Positions 55,423-64,000 of a DNA stretch of 64,000 bases are shown one piece after another. Under the pieces are notes generated by a model. The model had not been told where the DNA came from. It searched no databases and saw only the letters and a program-made list of their open reading frames with translations. The stretch is from Aestuariibaculum sp. M13 (GTDB lineage: Bacteria; Bacteroidota; Bacteroidia; Flavobacteriales; Flavobacteriaceae). A program made the position numbers and the translations under genes. Within the stretch, counting starts at the first letter, position 1. Each line of letters starts with the position of its first letter. The stretch covers positions 511,548 through 575,547 of the forward strand of contig NZ_JANIAC010000001.1 in NCBI RefSeq assembly GCF_024723255.1, in the 5' to 3' direction.

Positions 55423-55983
55423 ATGAAAAAACGACTTTTTGCTCTTTTGGTTATAATAACCACAGTAGAATTGCATGCTCAATTTTTTAAACCTACGGCT
55501 ATCGATGCTAAAATTGGCTATGCTTCAACCATTCCATACGACGACATCGATATTTCAACTAAAGGATTTTATGCGCAAGGCGAATATGTTCTTGAAGCCT
55601 CTAAATGGTTTGATGTACGTCCTTATGCCGGCTTGTTTATAACTGGAAATAAAGCAACCGATTTAGATGGAAACCGGAGCATATATACCTCTTCAACAAA
55701 AGCACTTTTGCTTGGAGGTAAAGCCAGACTAACCATTCCTATTCCTTATTTCGCTCCTTTTATTTAATTAGGGATTGGAACATCGATTGGAAAATTCAGA
55801 ACCTACACCCCTTATACCGATATTAATCATACCGGACTAAGCTTTCATATCCCGATTACATTAGGTTTAGAACTAGGGAAAGACCGTAAAACAACTTTTG
55901 CTTTCTTTTTTTACGACCACTTTAATCAAGAACAGTTTTCTGGTGCCATGGCCATAGGCGTTGCTATTCCTTTAAATAAATAA
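55423..55983 (+). pseudogene. Outer-membrane beta-barrel gene interrupted by an in-frame TAA
   Basis: The frame opens with a signal peptide (MKKRLFALLVIITTVELHAQ) and barrel strands and stops at TAA 55765-55767 after IPYFAPFI. The same frame continues without another stop to 55983, encoding barrel sequence (LGIGTSIGKFRTYTPY and SGAMAIGVAIPLNK), the normal C-terminal half. One codon change would restore a protein of about 186 aa. As it stands the product lacks half the barrel, so the gene is probably inactive unless the stop is read through or is a sequencing error. Confidence 0.8.
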
Positions 55984-56035
55984 CACAAAAGTCTAATTAC
56001 AAAATCAACATTATAATAATCACTAACCTTTCAAA

Positions 56036-56656
56036 ATGAAATTATTCAAATTTTCCTTAATTCTATTAACCACATTAAGCTTAACAAACTGTGCATCGCG
56101 CTATAATAACATTAATCCTACTTCTGTAAAGTATGTTTCACAAACCGAAAAAAACAATATTAAGTTAGAATATCAATACAGTTTACTGGAAAAGAAATAC
56201 GCTAAAAAGGAAACTAAAAAAGGTGTAAAAGTAGTTTCGTTTAAGATTACCAACAATTCAGACAAAGACATTGTTTTTGGTGACGATGTAACATTAAACT
56301 ATGCCAATAGTGAAGCGGTTAACGTTCTACGACCAGAACAGACCTTTAAAACATTAAAACAACAAACACCACTTTACTTATTATACTTATTATTAACGCC
56401 TTTAAACTTTTACACCTCTACAACCAATTCGTATGGTGTTGAAGAACAAACCAGTTCTACCCCAATAGGATTAGTTGTCGGCCCAGGTCTTGCCATAGGA
56501 AATATGATTCAATCTGGCTCAGCTAACAAAAAATTTAAAACAGAATTAGAACAATACAATCTCAACGGACAAGTTATAAAGCAGGGAGAATCTAAATATG
56601 GATTAACAGGCATAAAAACCTTTCATCATGATGCCTTAAAATTAAACGTTAAATAA
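56036..56656 (+). CDS. Hypothetical lipoprotein (206 aa)
   Basis: Lipobox LTNC (Cys19). A middle strand-rich region (KVVSFKITNNSDKDIVFGDD) looks like a small Ig-like or DUF fold, followed by a hydrophobic hairpin (about 115-160). No family is recognised. Probably outer-membrane anchored. Confidence 0.7.
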   Translation: MKLFKFSLILLTTLSLTNCASRYNNINPTSVKYVSQTEKNNIKLEYQYSLLEKKYAKKETKKGVKVVSFKITNNSDKDIVFGDDVTLNYANSEAVNVLRPEQTFKTLKQQTPLYLLYLLLTPLNFYTSTTNSYGVEEQTSSTPIGLVVGPGLAIGNMIQSGSANKKFKTELEQYNLNGQVIKQGESKYGLTGIKTFHHDALKLNVK

Positions 56657-56678
56657 ATAACTATTACCATATATTCCT

Positions 56679-56706
56679 AACACCCTAATTAGGGTGTTTT
56701 TCTTTT
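56679..56706 (+). terminator. Terminator after the lipoprotein gene
   Basis: AACACCCTAATTAGGGTGTT is a perfect palindrome at 56679-56698, followed by a T-run. Confidence 0.9.
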
Positions 56707-56746
56707 TAATTAAGTTAGTATCTTAGTATTATTAAGACTACAAATC

Positions 56747-57388
56747 ATGATGACTACCAATGTAGAAACCTATTTTTTAGAAGGCTGTGGTCGCTGTTCC
56801 CTTGGAGGCACAGCCGATTGCAAAGTGCATAACTGGGATGAAGCACTACACATCTTACGGACCATCATCCTGGAATGCGGCTTAACAGAAACCTGCAAAT
56901 GGGGCGTGCCCTGCTACACCTACAACAACAGCAATATCCTTATGCTTAGTGCTTTTAAAAACTACTGCTCACTAAACTTTTTTAAAGGTGTATTACTCAG
57001 TAATAATAAAGGACTTTTGGTAGCTCCAGGAGCAAACTCTCAAGCTGTGCGTCAATTGAAATTCACCAATACGAAAGACATAAAACCCCTGATTTCTGAT
57101 ATTAAAGCCTGCATATTTGAAGCCATTGAAATTGAAAAACAAGGTTTAAGCCTTCCTGCTAAGAAACAACTGGAACCACTACCCGAAGAGCTAGAACAAA
57201 AATTTAATGAAGATCCGGTTTTAAAATCGGCATTCGAAGCGCTAACACCTGGAAGACAACGTGGTTATATTCTGTTTTTTTCAGCACCTAAGCAGTCGAA
57301 AACCAGATTATCCCGCATAGAAAAATGTACCGATAACATTCTAAATGGTATTGGTCTACACGAAAAATACTCTTCAAAAAAAAGATAA
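56747..57388 (+). CDS. DUF1801 / YdeI-OmpD-associated family protein
   Basis: 213 aa, cytoplasmic. [20 protein letters not shown] with [18 protein letters not shown] is the DUF1801 core, and the C-terminal [16 protein letters not shown] with [11 protein letters not shown] is the YdeI-type tail. Related proteins have unclear roles. The following DUF2200 gene starts 4 bases after its stop. Confidence 0.87.
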   Translation: MMTTNVETYFLEGCGRCSLGGTADCKVHNWDEALHILRTIILECGLTETCKWGVPCYTYNNSNILMLSAFKNYCSLNFFKGVLLSNNKGLLVAPGANSQAVRQLKFTNTKDIKPLISDIKACIFEAIEIEKQGLSLPAKKQLEPLPEELEQKFNEDPVLKSAFEALTPGRQRGYILFFSAPKQSKTRLSRIEKCTDNILNGIGLHEKYSSKKR

Positions 57389-57392
57389 AACC

Positions 57393-57743
57393 ATGAACAA
57401 GCATAAAATATTCTCTATGGCTTTTTCCAGCGTATACCCACATTACATAAATAAGGCTGAGAAAAAAGGACGTACCAAAACGGAAGTTGATACTATTATT
57501 TTTTGGTTAACGGGATACAACGCATTACAGTTTCAAGAAATATTAGATAACAAAACCGACTTTGAAACATTCTTTAATGAAGCTCCTCAGCTTAACCCTA
57601 ATGTTTCTAAAATCACCGGAGTTATTTGTGGTTACCGCGTAGAAAACATCGAAGATCCCCTGATGCAAAAAATCAGATATTTAGATAAACTTATTGATGA
57701 ACTGGCTAAAGGAAAGTCTATGGAAAAAATATTAAGATCTTAA
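57393..57743 (+). CDS. DUF2200-family protein
   Basis: 116 aa. [20 protein letters not shown] and later [17 protein letters not shown] are diagnostic of DUF2200. Start at ATG 57393, 4 bases after the preceding gene; an upstream extension of the frame overlaps that gene and is unlikely. Function unknown. Confidence 0.87.
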   Translation: MNKHKIFSMAFSSVYPHYINKAEKKGRTKTEVDTIIFWLTGYNALQFQEILDNKTDFETFFNEAPQLNPNVSKITGVICGYRVENIEDPLMQKIRYLDKLIDELAKGKSMEKILRS

Positions 57744-57831
57744 TCCAAGTATACAATGTATAGTCCTCAAAGTGTATAGGTTAATTCTTATTTTTCTATT
57801 ATCTTTATAGAATACCTAAACTATAAAAGTC

Positions 57832-58869
57832 ATGAAATCATTTTCTAAAAATGCCATATTACTTTTCATTTTATTAACGACGTCACATCTTTATTGGTCT
57901 TGTAAAGAACAAGCCAAAAACCAGCAAACAACTGGAGTAACAGAAAAAATTGATGTATTACCATCATTTAACGAAGGGACTTCTAAAACCGATATTATTA
58001 CATTCGTTGAAACCATTTCAGACTCTACAAGTAATAGTTTCGTAAAACCAGAAGATCGCATAGCCTGCTTTGATAACGATGGCACCCTTTGGGTAGAACA
58101 ACCTTTACCTTCACAGATATTTTTTGTGTTCGAAAGAATAAAAAGCTTGGCTAAAGACCACCCGGAGTGGGCTAATGAGATGCCTTTTAAAGCGGTTATT
58201 GAAGATGACTTAGAAACTATCAAAACCCTTCATACTGGAGATATCCTTAAACTGGTGGGTACAGCTCAAGCCTCTGAAAATGTCGACCAGTTTGACAGTG
58301 TAGTTACAGACTGGCTGGCAACGGCAAAACATCCGGTCATGAAAAAGCCATATCTCGAATTGGTTTATCAACCCATGCTTGAACTACTAGATTATTTACG
58401 AGCACACCAATTTAAAATCTACATTGTTTCCGGAGGAAGTCAGGAATTTATGAGAGCCTGGGCTCCTGAGGTCTATGGGATTCCCAAAGAACAAATCATT
58501 GGCTCTACATTTAAAAGAGAAGTGATTATCCAGGGCGATTCAATTACGATTACTCAAAATACAGAATTTGACTTTAATGACGATCATGAAGGAAAGGTAC
58601 TTGCTATTAGTAAATTTATTGGCAAAAAACCTATTCTTATTGGAGGAAACTCTGACGGAGATTTAGAAATGATGCAATATTGCGATACTAACAATCCCCT
58701 ACCTCATCTACTCATTTATGTAAACCATACCGATAGTGACCGTGAGTTTTTATACGATGAACATACCGCCATGGGAACTCTAAAAAAAGGAATGGATGTT
58801 GCACTTAGACGTGGGTGGACCATTATTGACATGAAAACAGAATGGAACAAAGTTTACCCTAACGAGTAA
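57832..58869 (+). CDS. HAD-family phosphatase, lipoprotein
   Basis: 345 aa. A lipoprotein signal (lipobox YWSC) precedes a complete HAD phosphatase: motif I ACFDNDGTLW (nucleophile Asp), motif II IVSGGSQEF and motif IV IGGNSDGDLEMM. It resembles exported phosphoserine-phosphatase-like HAD proteins. It probably dephosphorylates a small substrate in the periplasm. The APC permease starts 3 bases after its stop. Confidence 0.87.
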   Translation: MKSFSKNAILLFILLTTSHLYWSCKEQAKNQQTTGVTEKIDVLPSFNEGTSKTDIITFVETISDSTSNSFVKPEDRIACFDNDGTLWVEQPLPSQIFFVFERIKSLAKDHPEWANEMPFKAVIEDDLETIKTLHTGDILKLVGTAQASENVDQFDSVVTDWLATAKHPVMKKPYLELVYQPMLELLDYLRAHQFKIYIVSGGSQEFMRAWAPEVYGIPKEQIIGSTFKREVIIQGDSITITQNTEFDFNDDHEGKVLAISKFIGKKPILIGGNSDGDLEMMQYCDTNNPLPHLLIYVNHTDSDREFLYDEHTAMGTLKKGMDVALRRGWTIIDMKTEWNKVYPNE

Positions 58870-58872
58870 TTA

Positions 58873-60171
58873 ATGGGTAAATCTAAGGCAAGCATTGGAC
58901 TTAAGGAAGCTATTTCCATAGGTATTGGAGGCATGGTAGGAGGTGGTATTTTCGCAGTATTAGGTTTAGCTGTATCTTTAGCTAAAGGTGGTACTCCTGT
59001 TGCTTTTTTACTCGCCGGACTGTTAGCCTTAATCACTTCGTATAGTTATGTAAACCTTTCAAAATCTTATCCTGACCGAGGTGGAACCGTTAAATTTATT
59101 AATCAAGGTTTTGGCAAATCAGTTTTTAGTGGCGCCATAAATAATTTGCTCTGGGTTAGTTATATTATTATGTTATCGTTATACGCTTCGGCATTTGGTT
59201 CGTATGCGCCAAACCTCATCGTGTTAACAGGTAACAAAACTATCGATTTTCATATTTATGCCAGTGCCATTATTGTTATTGCGACAGCAATTAATTATTA
59301 CAGCATTACCATAGTTGGAAAAATAGAATCTTATGCAGTTATTATAAAACTAATAATTCTTCTTAGTTTTATTGGCATCGGTGCTTATGGTTTGTTCGGA
59401 AACCCTAACATGGAACAATTAGCCATAAATGAATGGGAAACTCCAGTCAAATTATTTGCTGGCGGGATGGTTATTTTTGTAGCCTACGAAGGTTTTGAAC
59501 TTATTGCCAATGCAGCACCAGACATTGTCAATCCCATTAAAAACATACCTAAAGCTTATTATTACTCTGTAGTTTTTGTAATTATCTTATACATCATTAT
59601 TGCGTTTGTAACAGTAGGCTCGTTACCGTTTAAACAAATTGCAGACGCCCAGGATTATGCTTTAGCCGAAGCAGCAAAACCTATGCTTGGAAAACTTGGG
59701 TTTAGTATTATTACCGTAGCGGCATTAATTTCTACGTTTTCTGCAATTAATGCATCGCTTTATGGGGGTAGCCGAGTGAATTATGAAATTGCTGAAGACG
59801 ACGAATTACCGCATCACTTTTTATCAAAATTCTGGAATCAACCTATAGGGTTATTAATTACCTCTATAAGCACTTTAGTTTTAGTAAACCTGTTAAAACT
59901 GGAAAGCATATCAACTGCTGGAAGTGTCGGTTTTCTGCTTATATTCGGTGTGGTTAATTTTGTAGGTTATAAACTTTCAAAAGACATTAATGGAAATAAA
60001 GTTATTCCGTATGCTGGCTTTATTTTATGCCTAATTGCCTTATTTATCTTAATCAGCCAACAATACCAATCCAATCTTGCAGGTGTTGTTATTGCCATCG
60101 GAATAATAATCATGTGCTTTATCATGGAATATATCTATAAAAAAACTGAAAGGGCACAGATCGATGGATAA
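58873..60171 (+). CDS. APC-family amino-acid permease
   Basis: 432 aa with about 12 transmembrane segments. The N-terminal ISIGIGGMVGGGIFAVLGL is the substrate-binding unwound helix of APC transporters, with AYEGFELIANAAPDI in the sixth helix region. Inner-membrane amino-acid or amine transporter. It lies 3 bases after the HAD phosphatase and overlaps the next gene by 8 bases, so the three are co-transcribed. Confidence 0.9.
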   Translation: MGKSKASIGLKEAISIGIGGMVGGGIFAVLGLAVSLAKGGTPVAFLLAGLLALITSYSYVNLSKSYPDRGGTVKFINQGFGKSVFSGAINNLLWVSYIIMLSLYASAFGSYAPNLIVLTGNKTIDFHIYASAIIVIATAINYYSITIVGKIESYAVIIKLIILLSFIGIGAYGLFGNPNMEQLAINEWETPVKLFAGGMVIFVAYEGFELIANAAPDIVNPIKNIPKAYYYSVVFVIILYIIIAFVTVGSLPFKQIADAQDYALAEAAKPMLGKLGFSIITVAALISTFSAINASLYGGSRVNYEIAEDDELPHHFLSKFWNQPIGLLITSISTLVLVNLLKLESISTAGSVGFLLIFGVVNFVGYKLSKDINGNKVIPYAGFILCLIALFILISQQYQSNLAGVVIAIGIIIMCFIMEYIYKKTERAQIDG

Positions 60172-60703
60172 AAAACAAAACAAAGTATTTATTGCCACTA
60201 GCCTGGACGGATATATAGCCGACGAACAAAATGGTATCGACTGGTTAACATCAATCCCAAACCCTGATCAGGACGATATGGGTTACCTGACTTTTATGAC
60301 AGGAATCGATGCTTTGGTTATGGGTAGAAACACATTTGAAACTGTTATGAGTTTTGACATAGAATGGCCATACGATAAACCTGTGTTTGTGTTAAGTAAT
60401 AGTCTGAATTCGATTCCTGAAATCTATAAGGGTAAAGCATTTCTGTTAAAAGGTGATTTGAAAAAGATCCTGAATTATATACATAGCCAGGGGCACTATC
60501 AATTATATATTGACGGTGGTAAAGTGATTCAAAGTTTTTTAAATGACGATTTAATAGACCAGATGATTATCACTACCATTCCAGTGCTCTTGGGTAAAGG
60601 CATCCCACTGTTTTCGAATACTTCACAACAACTTCATTTTAAATGTATCGATACAAAAATATATCTCGATTACATCGTTCAGAATCATTTTGTACGTATA
60701 TAA
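60164..60703 (+). CDS. Dihydrofolate-reductase-like (RibD C-terminal) protein
   Basis: 179 aa. VFIATSLDGYIADEQNGIDW, DALVMGRNTFETV and LYIDGGKVIQSFL are the signatures of the RibD-C / DHFR-like family. NADPH-dependent reductase fold; individual substrates are generally unknown. Overlaps the permease gene by 8 bases. Confidence 0.9.
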   Translation: MDKKQNKVFIATSLDGYIADEQNGIDWLTSIPNPDQDDMGYLTFMTGIDALVMGRNTFETVMSFDIEWPYDKPVFVLSNSLNSIPEIYKGKAFLLKGDLKKILNYIHSQGHYQLYIDGGKVIQSFLNDDLIDQMIITTIPVLLGKGIPLFSNTSQQLHFKCIDTKIYLDYIVQNHFVRI

Positions 60704-60863
60704 TACAATAAACTAATTTGATATTTCCTGAAGCATTAATAAAATCCTTCTAAAATGATTATCTTAGTTTTTTCATTTAAAGCCCCAAATTTAGATGTTT
60801 AGGTAAAGTAATAGCGCAGTATTACAACCACAAAAATCATTTTAACCCATAAATTAACAGACA

Positions 60864-61262
60864 ATGAAAACAAAACACGGATTACTTACAATTTTCTTCT
60901 TTTTAGCTTTAACCCTCTCCTTCTCGTTTGAAGGATACAGCCAGCCACCAAAATGGGCTCCGGCACACGGCTATAATGCTAAAACAAGACACATATATTT
61001 CCCAGACCGTAATTTCTATTACGATCTTCAAAAGAGTTCATATATTTATTTAAGTGGAGACAGGTGGCAAGTAAGTGCTAAGCTCCCTTCTATCTATGCG
61101 AGTTTCGATTTAGGAAGAGCTGCAAAAATAGAACTGGACTTAAATAGCGATTCGCCACAGAAATACAACAACGACCATATGGTAAAATATAAAGGTAAAA
61201 AGTTTAAAAGCAGCTCAGGAAACGACAAAAAAAATAATCCCGGAAAAGGCAATAAGAAATAA
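60864..61262 (+). CDS. Secreted basic protein (132 aa)
   Basis: A signal peptide (about 1-26) is followed by PPKWAPAHGYNAKTRHIYFP and a C-terminal Lys/Gly/Asn-rich tail (SSSGNDKKNNPGKGNKK). Resembles a widespread Bacteroidota hypothetical group without known role. The GNAT gene follows 8 bases later. Confidence 0.75.
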   Translation: MKTKHGLLTIFFFLALTLSFSFEGYSQPPKWAPAHGYNAKTRHIYFPDRNFYYDLQKSSYIYLSGDRWQVSAKLPSIYASFDLGRAAKIELDLNSDSPQKYNNDHMVKYKGKKFKSSSGNDKKNNPGKGNKK

Positions 61263-61270
61263 TAGATTTA

Positions 61271-61774
61271 ATGACTTTAACTTTTCATCAAATTCATAAC
61301 GATGATTTACCAACCGTTTTAAGCTTATTTAAAGAAGCTGCCGAAAAGATTGCTAAAATGAAAATTGACCATTGGCAATATTGGAAAAATCCACCGGCAG
61401 ATAAAATTAAGTGGGTTAAAGACGGTATTAACAATAACGAATATTTCTTTATAAAAAATACGAACCATGCTACAATTGGCATGGTTCGTATTTTAAATGA
61501 AGATATTTTATACTGGGGCCAACAGCAAGCGTCTGCCTTATATGTGCATTCATTAACAGTTAAGGAAGAGTATAACGGTCAGGGTATTGGTAAATTAATT
61601 CTCGACACCATAGAACATCAGGCTAAAATGAAGCAATGTGAGTATTTAAGACTTGATGCCGATTCTAAAAACCCTAGACTTTGTAATTACTACGAAAGTT
61701 TAGGATTTAAAAAAGTAGGAGAAAAAACATTAACAATCTCAACTTACAATCTCTATCAAAAGGAAATCTTATAA
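61271..61774 (+). CDS. GNAT-family acetyltransferase
   Basis: 167 aa. The acetyl-CoA motif is VKEEYNGQGIGKLIL, with the C-terminal YYESLGFKKVGE typical of the family. Acceptor substrate unknown. alkB starts 3 bases after its stop. Confidence 0.9.
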   Translation: MTLTFHQIHNDDLPTVLSLFKEAAEKIAKMKIDHWQYWKNPPADKIKWVKDGINNNEYFFIKNTNHATIGMVRILNEDILYWGQQQASALYVHSLTVKEEYNGQGIGKLILDTIEHQAKMKQCEYLRLDADSKNPRLCNYYESLGFKKVGEKTLTISTYNLYQKEIL

Positions 61775-61777
61775 CAC

Positions 61778-62395
61778 ATGAATCTTTTTGAACCCGAAAT
61801 CGACCCTTTGAAAAACTGGCTTCCGTATGATGGTACAGTTAATTATTATGGAAAGTTATTCAATAAAAAAGAGGCAGATTTTTATTTTAACAACCTTCTG
61901 AATGAAATTGAATGGCGTAACGATGAAGCAATTATCTTCGGAAAACTAATTATTACCAAACGGAAAGTGGCCTGGTACGGTGAAAAAACATTCTCGTACA
62001 CGTATTCGAATACCACCAAACATGCCTTACCTTGGACTAAAAGTTTATTAGACTTAAAAAATCTAATCGAACAAAAAACAGGCGAAACCTTTAATTCCTG
62101 CCTGCTTAACCTCTATCATGATGGCAGCGAAGGCATGGCATGGCACAGCGATGGTGAAAAAGATTTAAAAAAAAACGGTGCCATAGCCTCACTAAGTTTT
62201 GGAGCCGAACGTAAATTTGCGTTTAAACACAAGGACACTAAAGAAAAGGTTGAATTGGCTTTAGAACATGGTAGCTTACTCATTATGAAAGATGAAACCC
62301 AAACTCACTGGTTGCACCGACTTCCACCGACTAAACTCATTAAAACACCCAGAGTTAATTTAACCTTTCGTACCATTGTTGAAAACCAGAAGTAA
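61778..62395 (+). CDS. alkB: AlkB-like 2-oxoglutarate/Fe(II) dioxygenase
   Basis: 205 aa. The iron ligands are visible: H and D in GMAWHSDGEKDL and the distal H in QTHWLHRLP, with RVNLTFR supplying the 2-oxoglutarate arginine. The NLYHDGSEGMAWHSD form is that of the bacterial AlkB / ALKBH2-3-like DNA repair enzymes that demethylate alkylated bases. Cytoplasmic. 3 bases after the GNAT gene. Confidence 0.92.
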   Translation: MNLFEPEIDPLKNWLPYDGTVNYYGKLFNKKEADFYFNNLLNEIEWRNDEAIIFGKLIITKRKVAWYGEKTFSYTYSNTTKHALPWTKSLLDLKNLIEQKTGETFNSCLLNLYHDGSEGMAWHSDGEKDLKKNGAIASLSFGAERKFAFKHKDTKEKVELALEHGSLLIMKDETQTHWLHRLPPTKLIKTPRVNLTFRTIVENQK

Positions 62396-62496
62396 TTCTA
62401 CAAATTACATCTTAACGATTTAACTATCTACCGTTTAACGAAAAAGTTAACGTGCTATACGAAAATACTGTCGCATTTTCTATTTTTGGTTTGTGA

Positions 62497-62970
62497 ATGC
62501 GTAAAATCATACACGCCCCTAACTTAAACCAAAACTTACTTGACATGTTGTACAAACTATTAGACAGACCCTATCTGATATTTTGGATTTCTATCCCTAT
62601 CATAATACTAAATGCAGCATATAGTAGAAACGATACTATGCAATTTAATGTATACGACACCTATTACATTTTTAGTCGCTTTCATTTATTTCTATCAATA
62701 ACTGTGACTTTTGCCTTTATGGGTTTAGGTTACTGGATTATGCATAAAGCTGAAAAATGCTTGTGTCAACCCTTAAGTATTCTGCACATAACTTTAACAT
62801 TTGGAGGCATATTTACCGTTTGGATTATATCCATTTGCCTTAGAGTTTCCATTATGCAATACAATACCAGTGACCATTTAACTAATGCCATTTATCTGGT
62901 TTCATTTATTGTACTTTTTAGTCAAATAGTCTACCCAATAAATATCATTAAAAGTCTTTTTAAGAAATAG
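62497..62970 (+). CDS. Small membrane protein with cytochrome-oxidase-I-like motif
   Basis: 157 aa with four transmembrane helices. FNVYDTYYIFSRFHLFLSIT resembles the HDTYYVVAHFHYVL segment of haem-copper oxidase subunit I, but the first histidine is replaced by tyrosine (VYDTYY) and the protein is far too short to be an oxidase. Such DTYY(F) proteins recur in Bacteroidota. Function unknown. The first 16 residues may not be translated: ATG at 62545 is also possible. Confidence 0.7.
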   Translation: MRKIIHAPNLNQNLLDMLYKLLDRPYLIFWISIPIIILNAAYSRNDTMQFNVYDTYYIFSRFHLFLSITVTFAFMGLGYWIMHKAEKCLCQPLSILHITLTFGGIFTVWIISICLRVSIMQYNTSDHLTNAIYLVSFIVLFSQIVYPINIIKSLFKK

Positions 62971-63061
62971 GTTTTCTCTTTCTACAAGACAAATATTTCT
63001 CACATCTTAAAATTATTATATATTAGATGGTTTAACCAATCATGAAATTTTAATACAACTA

Positions 63062-63448
63062 ATGAAAACCACGGAAACATTCAATCTAAGCAGTAATATC
63101 TTAAACAACTATTCTCTACTTTTTGTAAAACTTGTTATTACCGTAATTTTAATTTACACCATTATTCTTATAATCAACTTCTTAAAAGATAAGTTTATAA
63201 ACAAAGTCGATAACTCTCAGAAAGTAGAAATCAATTTGCTACTAATACTATTAAATAAGTTGTTTTTTATTTCCGGGTTTGGATTTATCATAGGAAATGT
63301 TTTAAACGTATTATTTTTAGAAATGGGAAGAAAGCGTTTACCTGCTAACTGGGATTATTTAACTTTTGGAGTTATTTTAATATTTGTTGGATTAAGTTTC
63401 AAAGCAGCAAATAAAGCCTTGAAAAAAGAAAGCATTTCGGCTGAATAA
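63062..63448 (+). CDS. Hypothetical membrane protein (128 aa)
   Basis: Three transmembrane helices (about 20-43, 62-85 and 98-118). No family is recognised. Ends at a bidirectional terminator shared with katG. Confidence 0.65.
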   Translation: MKTTETFNLSSNILNNYSLLFVKLVITVILIYTIILIINFLKDKFINKVDNSQKVEINLLLILLNKLFFISGFGFIIGNVLNVLFLEMGRKRLPANWDYLTFGVILIFVGLSFKAANKALKKESISAE

Positions 63449-63453
63449 CAAAT

Positions 63454-63489
63454 AAAAAAAAAGCCAGTGCAAATACACTGGCTTTTTTT
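63454..63489. terminator. Bidirectional terminator
   Basis: AAAAAGCCAGTG (63458-63469) and CACTGGCTTTTT (from 63476) form a long stem with A- and T-runs on both sides. Serves the 128-aa gene and katG. Confidence 0.9.
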
Positions 63490-63509
63490 GTCGACTACAA
63501 TTAAACGAT

Positions 63510-64000
<491 letters not shown>

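Overview
The window reads as chromosome of a marine-type member of the Flavobacteriaceae (Bacteroidota). The evidence is low GC, promoters of the TTG / TAnnTTTG class, general lack of Shine-Dalgarno sequences, the gene order trpEGDC-F-B-A, abundant lipoproteins and formylglycine sulfatases, and many Bacteroidota-type DUF families. No rRNA, tRNA, CRISPR or integrase gene was seen.

Layout. 0.4-8 kb (minus strand): a six-gene amino-sugar operon (nucleotidyltransferase, N-acetylhexosamine 1-kinase-like kinase, Na+ symporter, NagB-LmbE fusion, small unknown, phosphohexosamine mutase). A LacI-type regulator is divergent from it, and two tandem 16-bp operators lie in the gap. 9-14.7 kb: a lipoprotein sulfatase, a fructokinase-like kinase, two rhodaneses and two thioredoxin-fold proteins. 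14.8-22 kb: a complete trp operon with a Trp-Trp-Trp leader peptide and attenuator. 22-27 kb: SIMPL protein, GNAT-nitrilase fusion, two DUF805 proteins, VF530 protein and a RhlE-like helicase with an unusual leader. 27.4-34.5 kb: four tandem paralogous sulfatases, the last frameshifted in its signal peptide. 34.7-36.6 kb: an HTH gene, a dense cluster of palindromic units around a GIY-YIG gene, a GC-rich DUF6266 gene and a seven-copy 10-bp repeat. 36.7-43 kb: small membrane proteins separated by a recurring structured element (a cassette-like array), then nhaA. 43-64 kb: CPBP protease, LRR-like lipoprotein, DUF2846 and DUF302 proteins, a sulfatase / endonuclease-exonuclease-phosphatase / beta-helix cluster, a beta-barrel gene broken by a nonsense codon, HAD phosphatase, APC permease, AlkB, and the 3' end of katG on the right edge.

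The most unusual signal is a family of 27-nt palindromic half-units. Left units begin TGTCAT and right units end ATGACA. They occur in inverted pairs with short spacers (7-69 nt), and in two places the spacer is replaced by a single-domain GIY-YIG nuclease gene (between trpB and trpA, and at 35.2 kb). One short pair is inserted in frame inside trpF, and others supply stop codons or sit directly before start codons in the trp operon. The 3' tail of a third GIY-YIG copy survives next to the HTH gene at 34.9 kb. I read this as a mobile element: autonomous copies carry the nuclease and non-autonomous copies are short paired palindromes, analogous to REPIN/RAYT systems but with a GIY-YIG enzyme. 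The structure is seen directly; mobility is inference.
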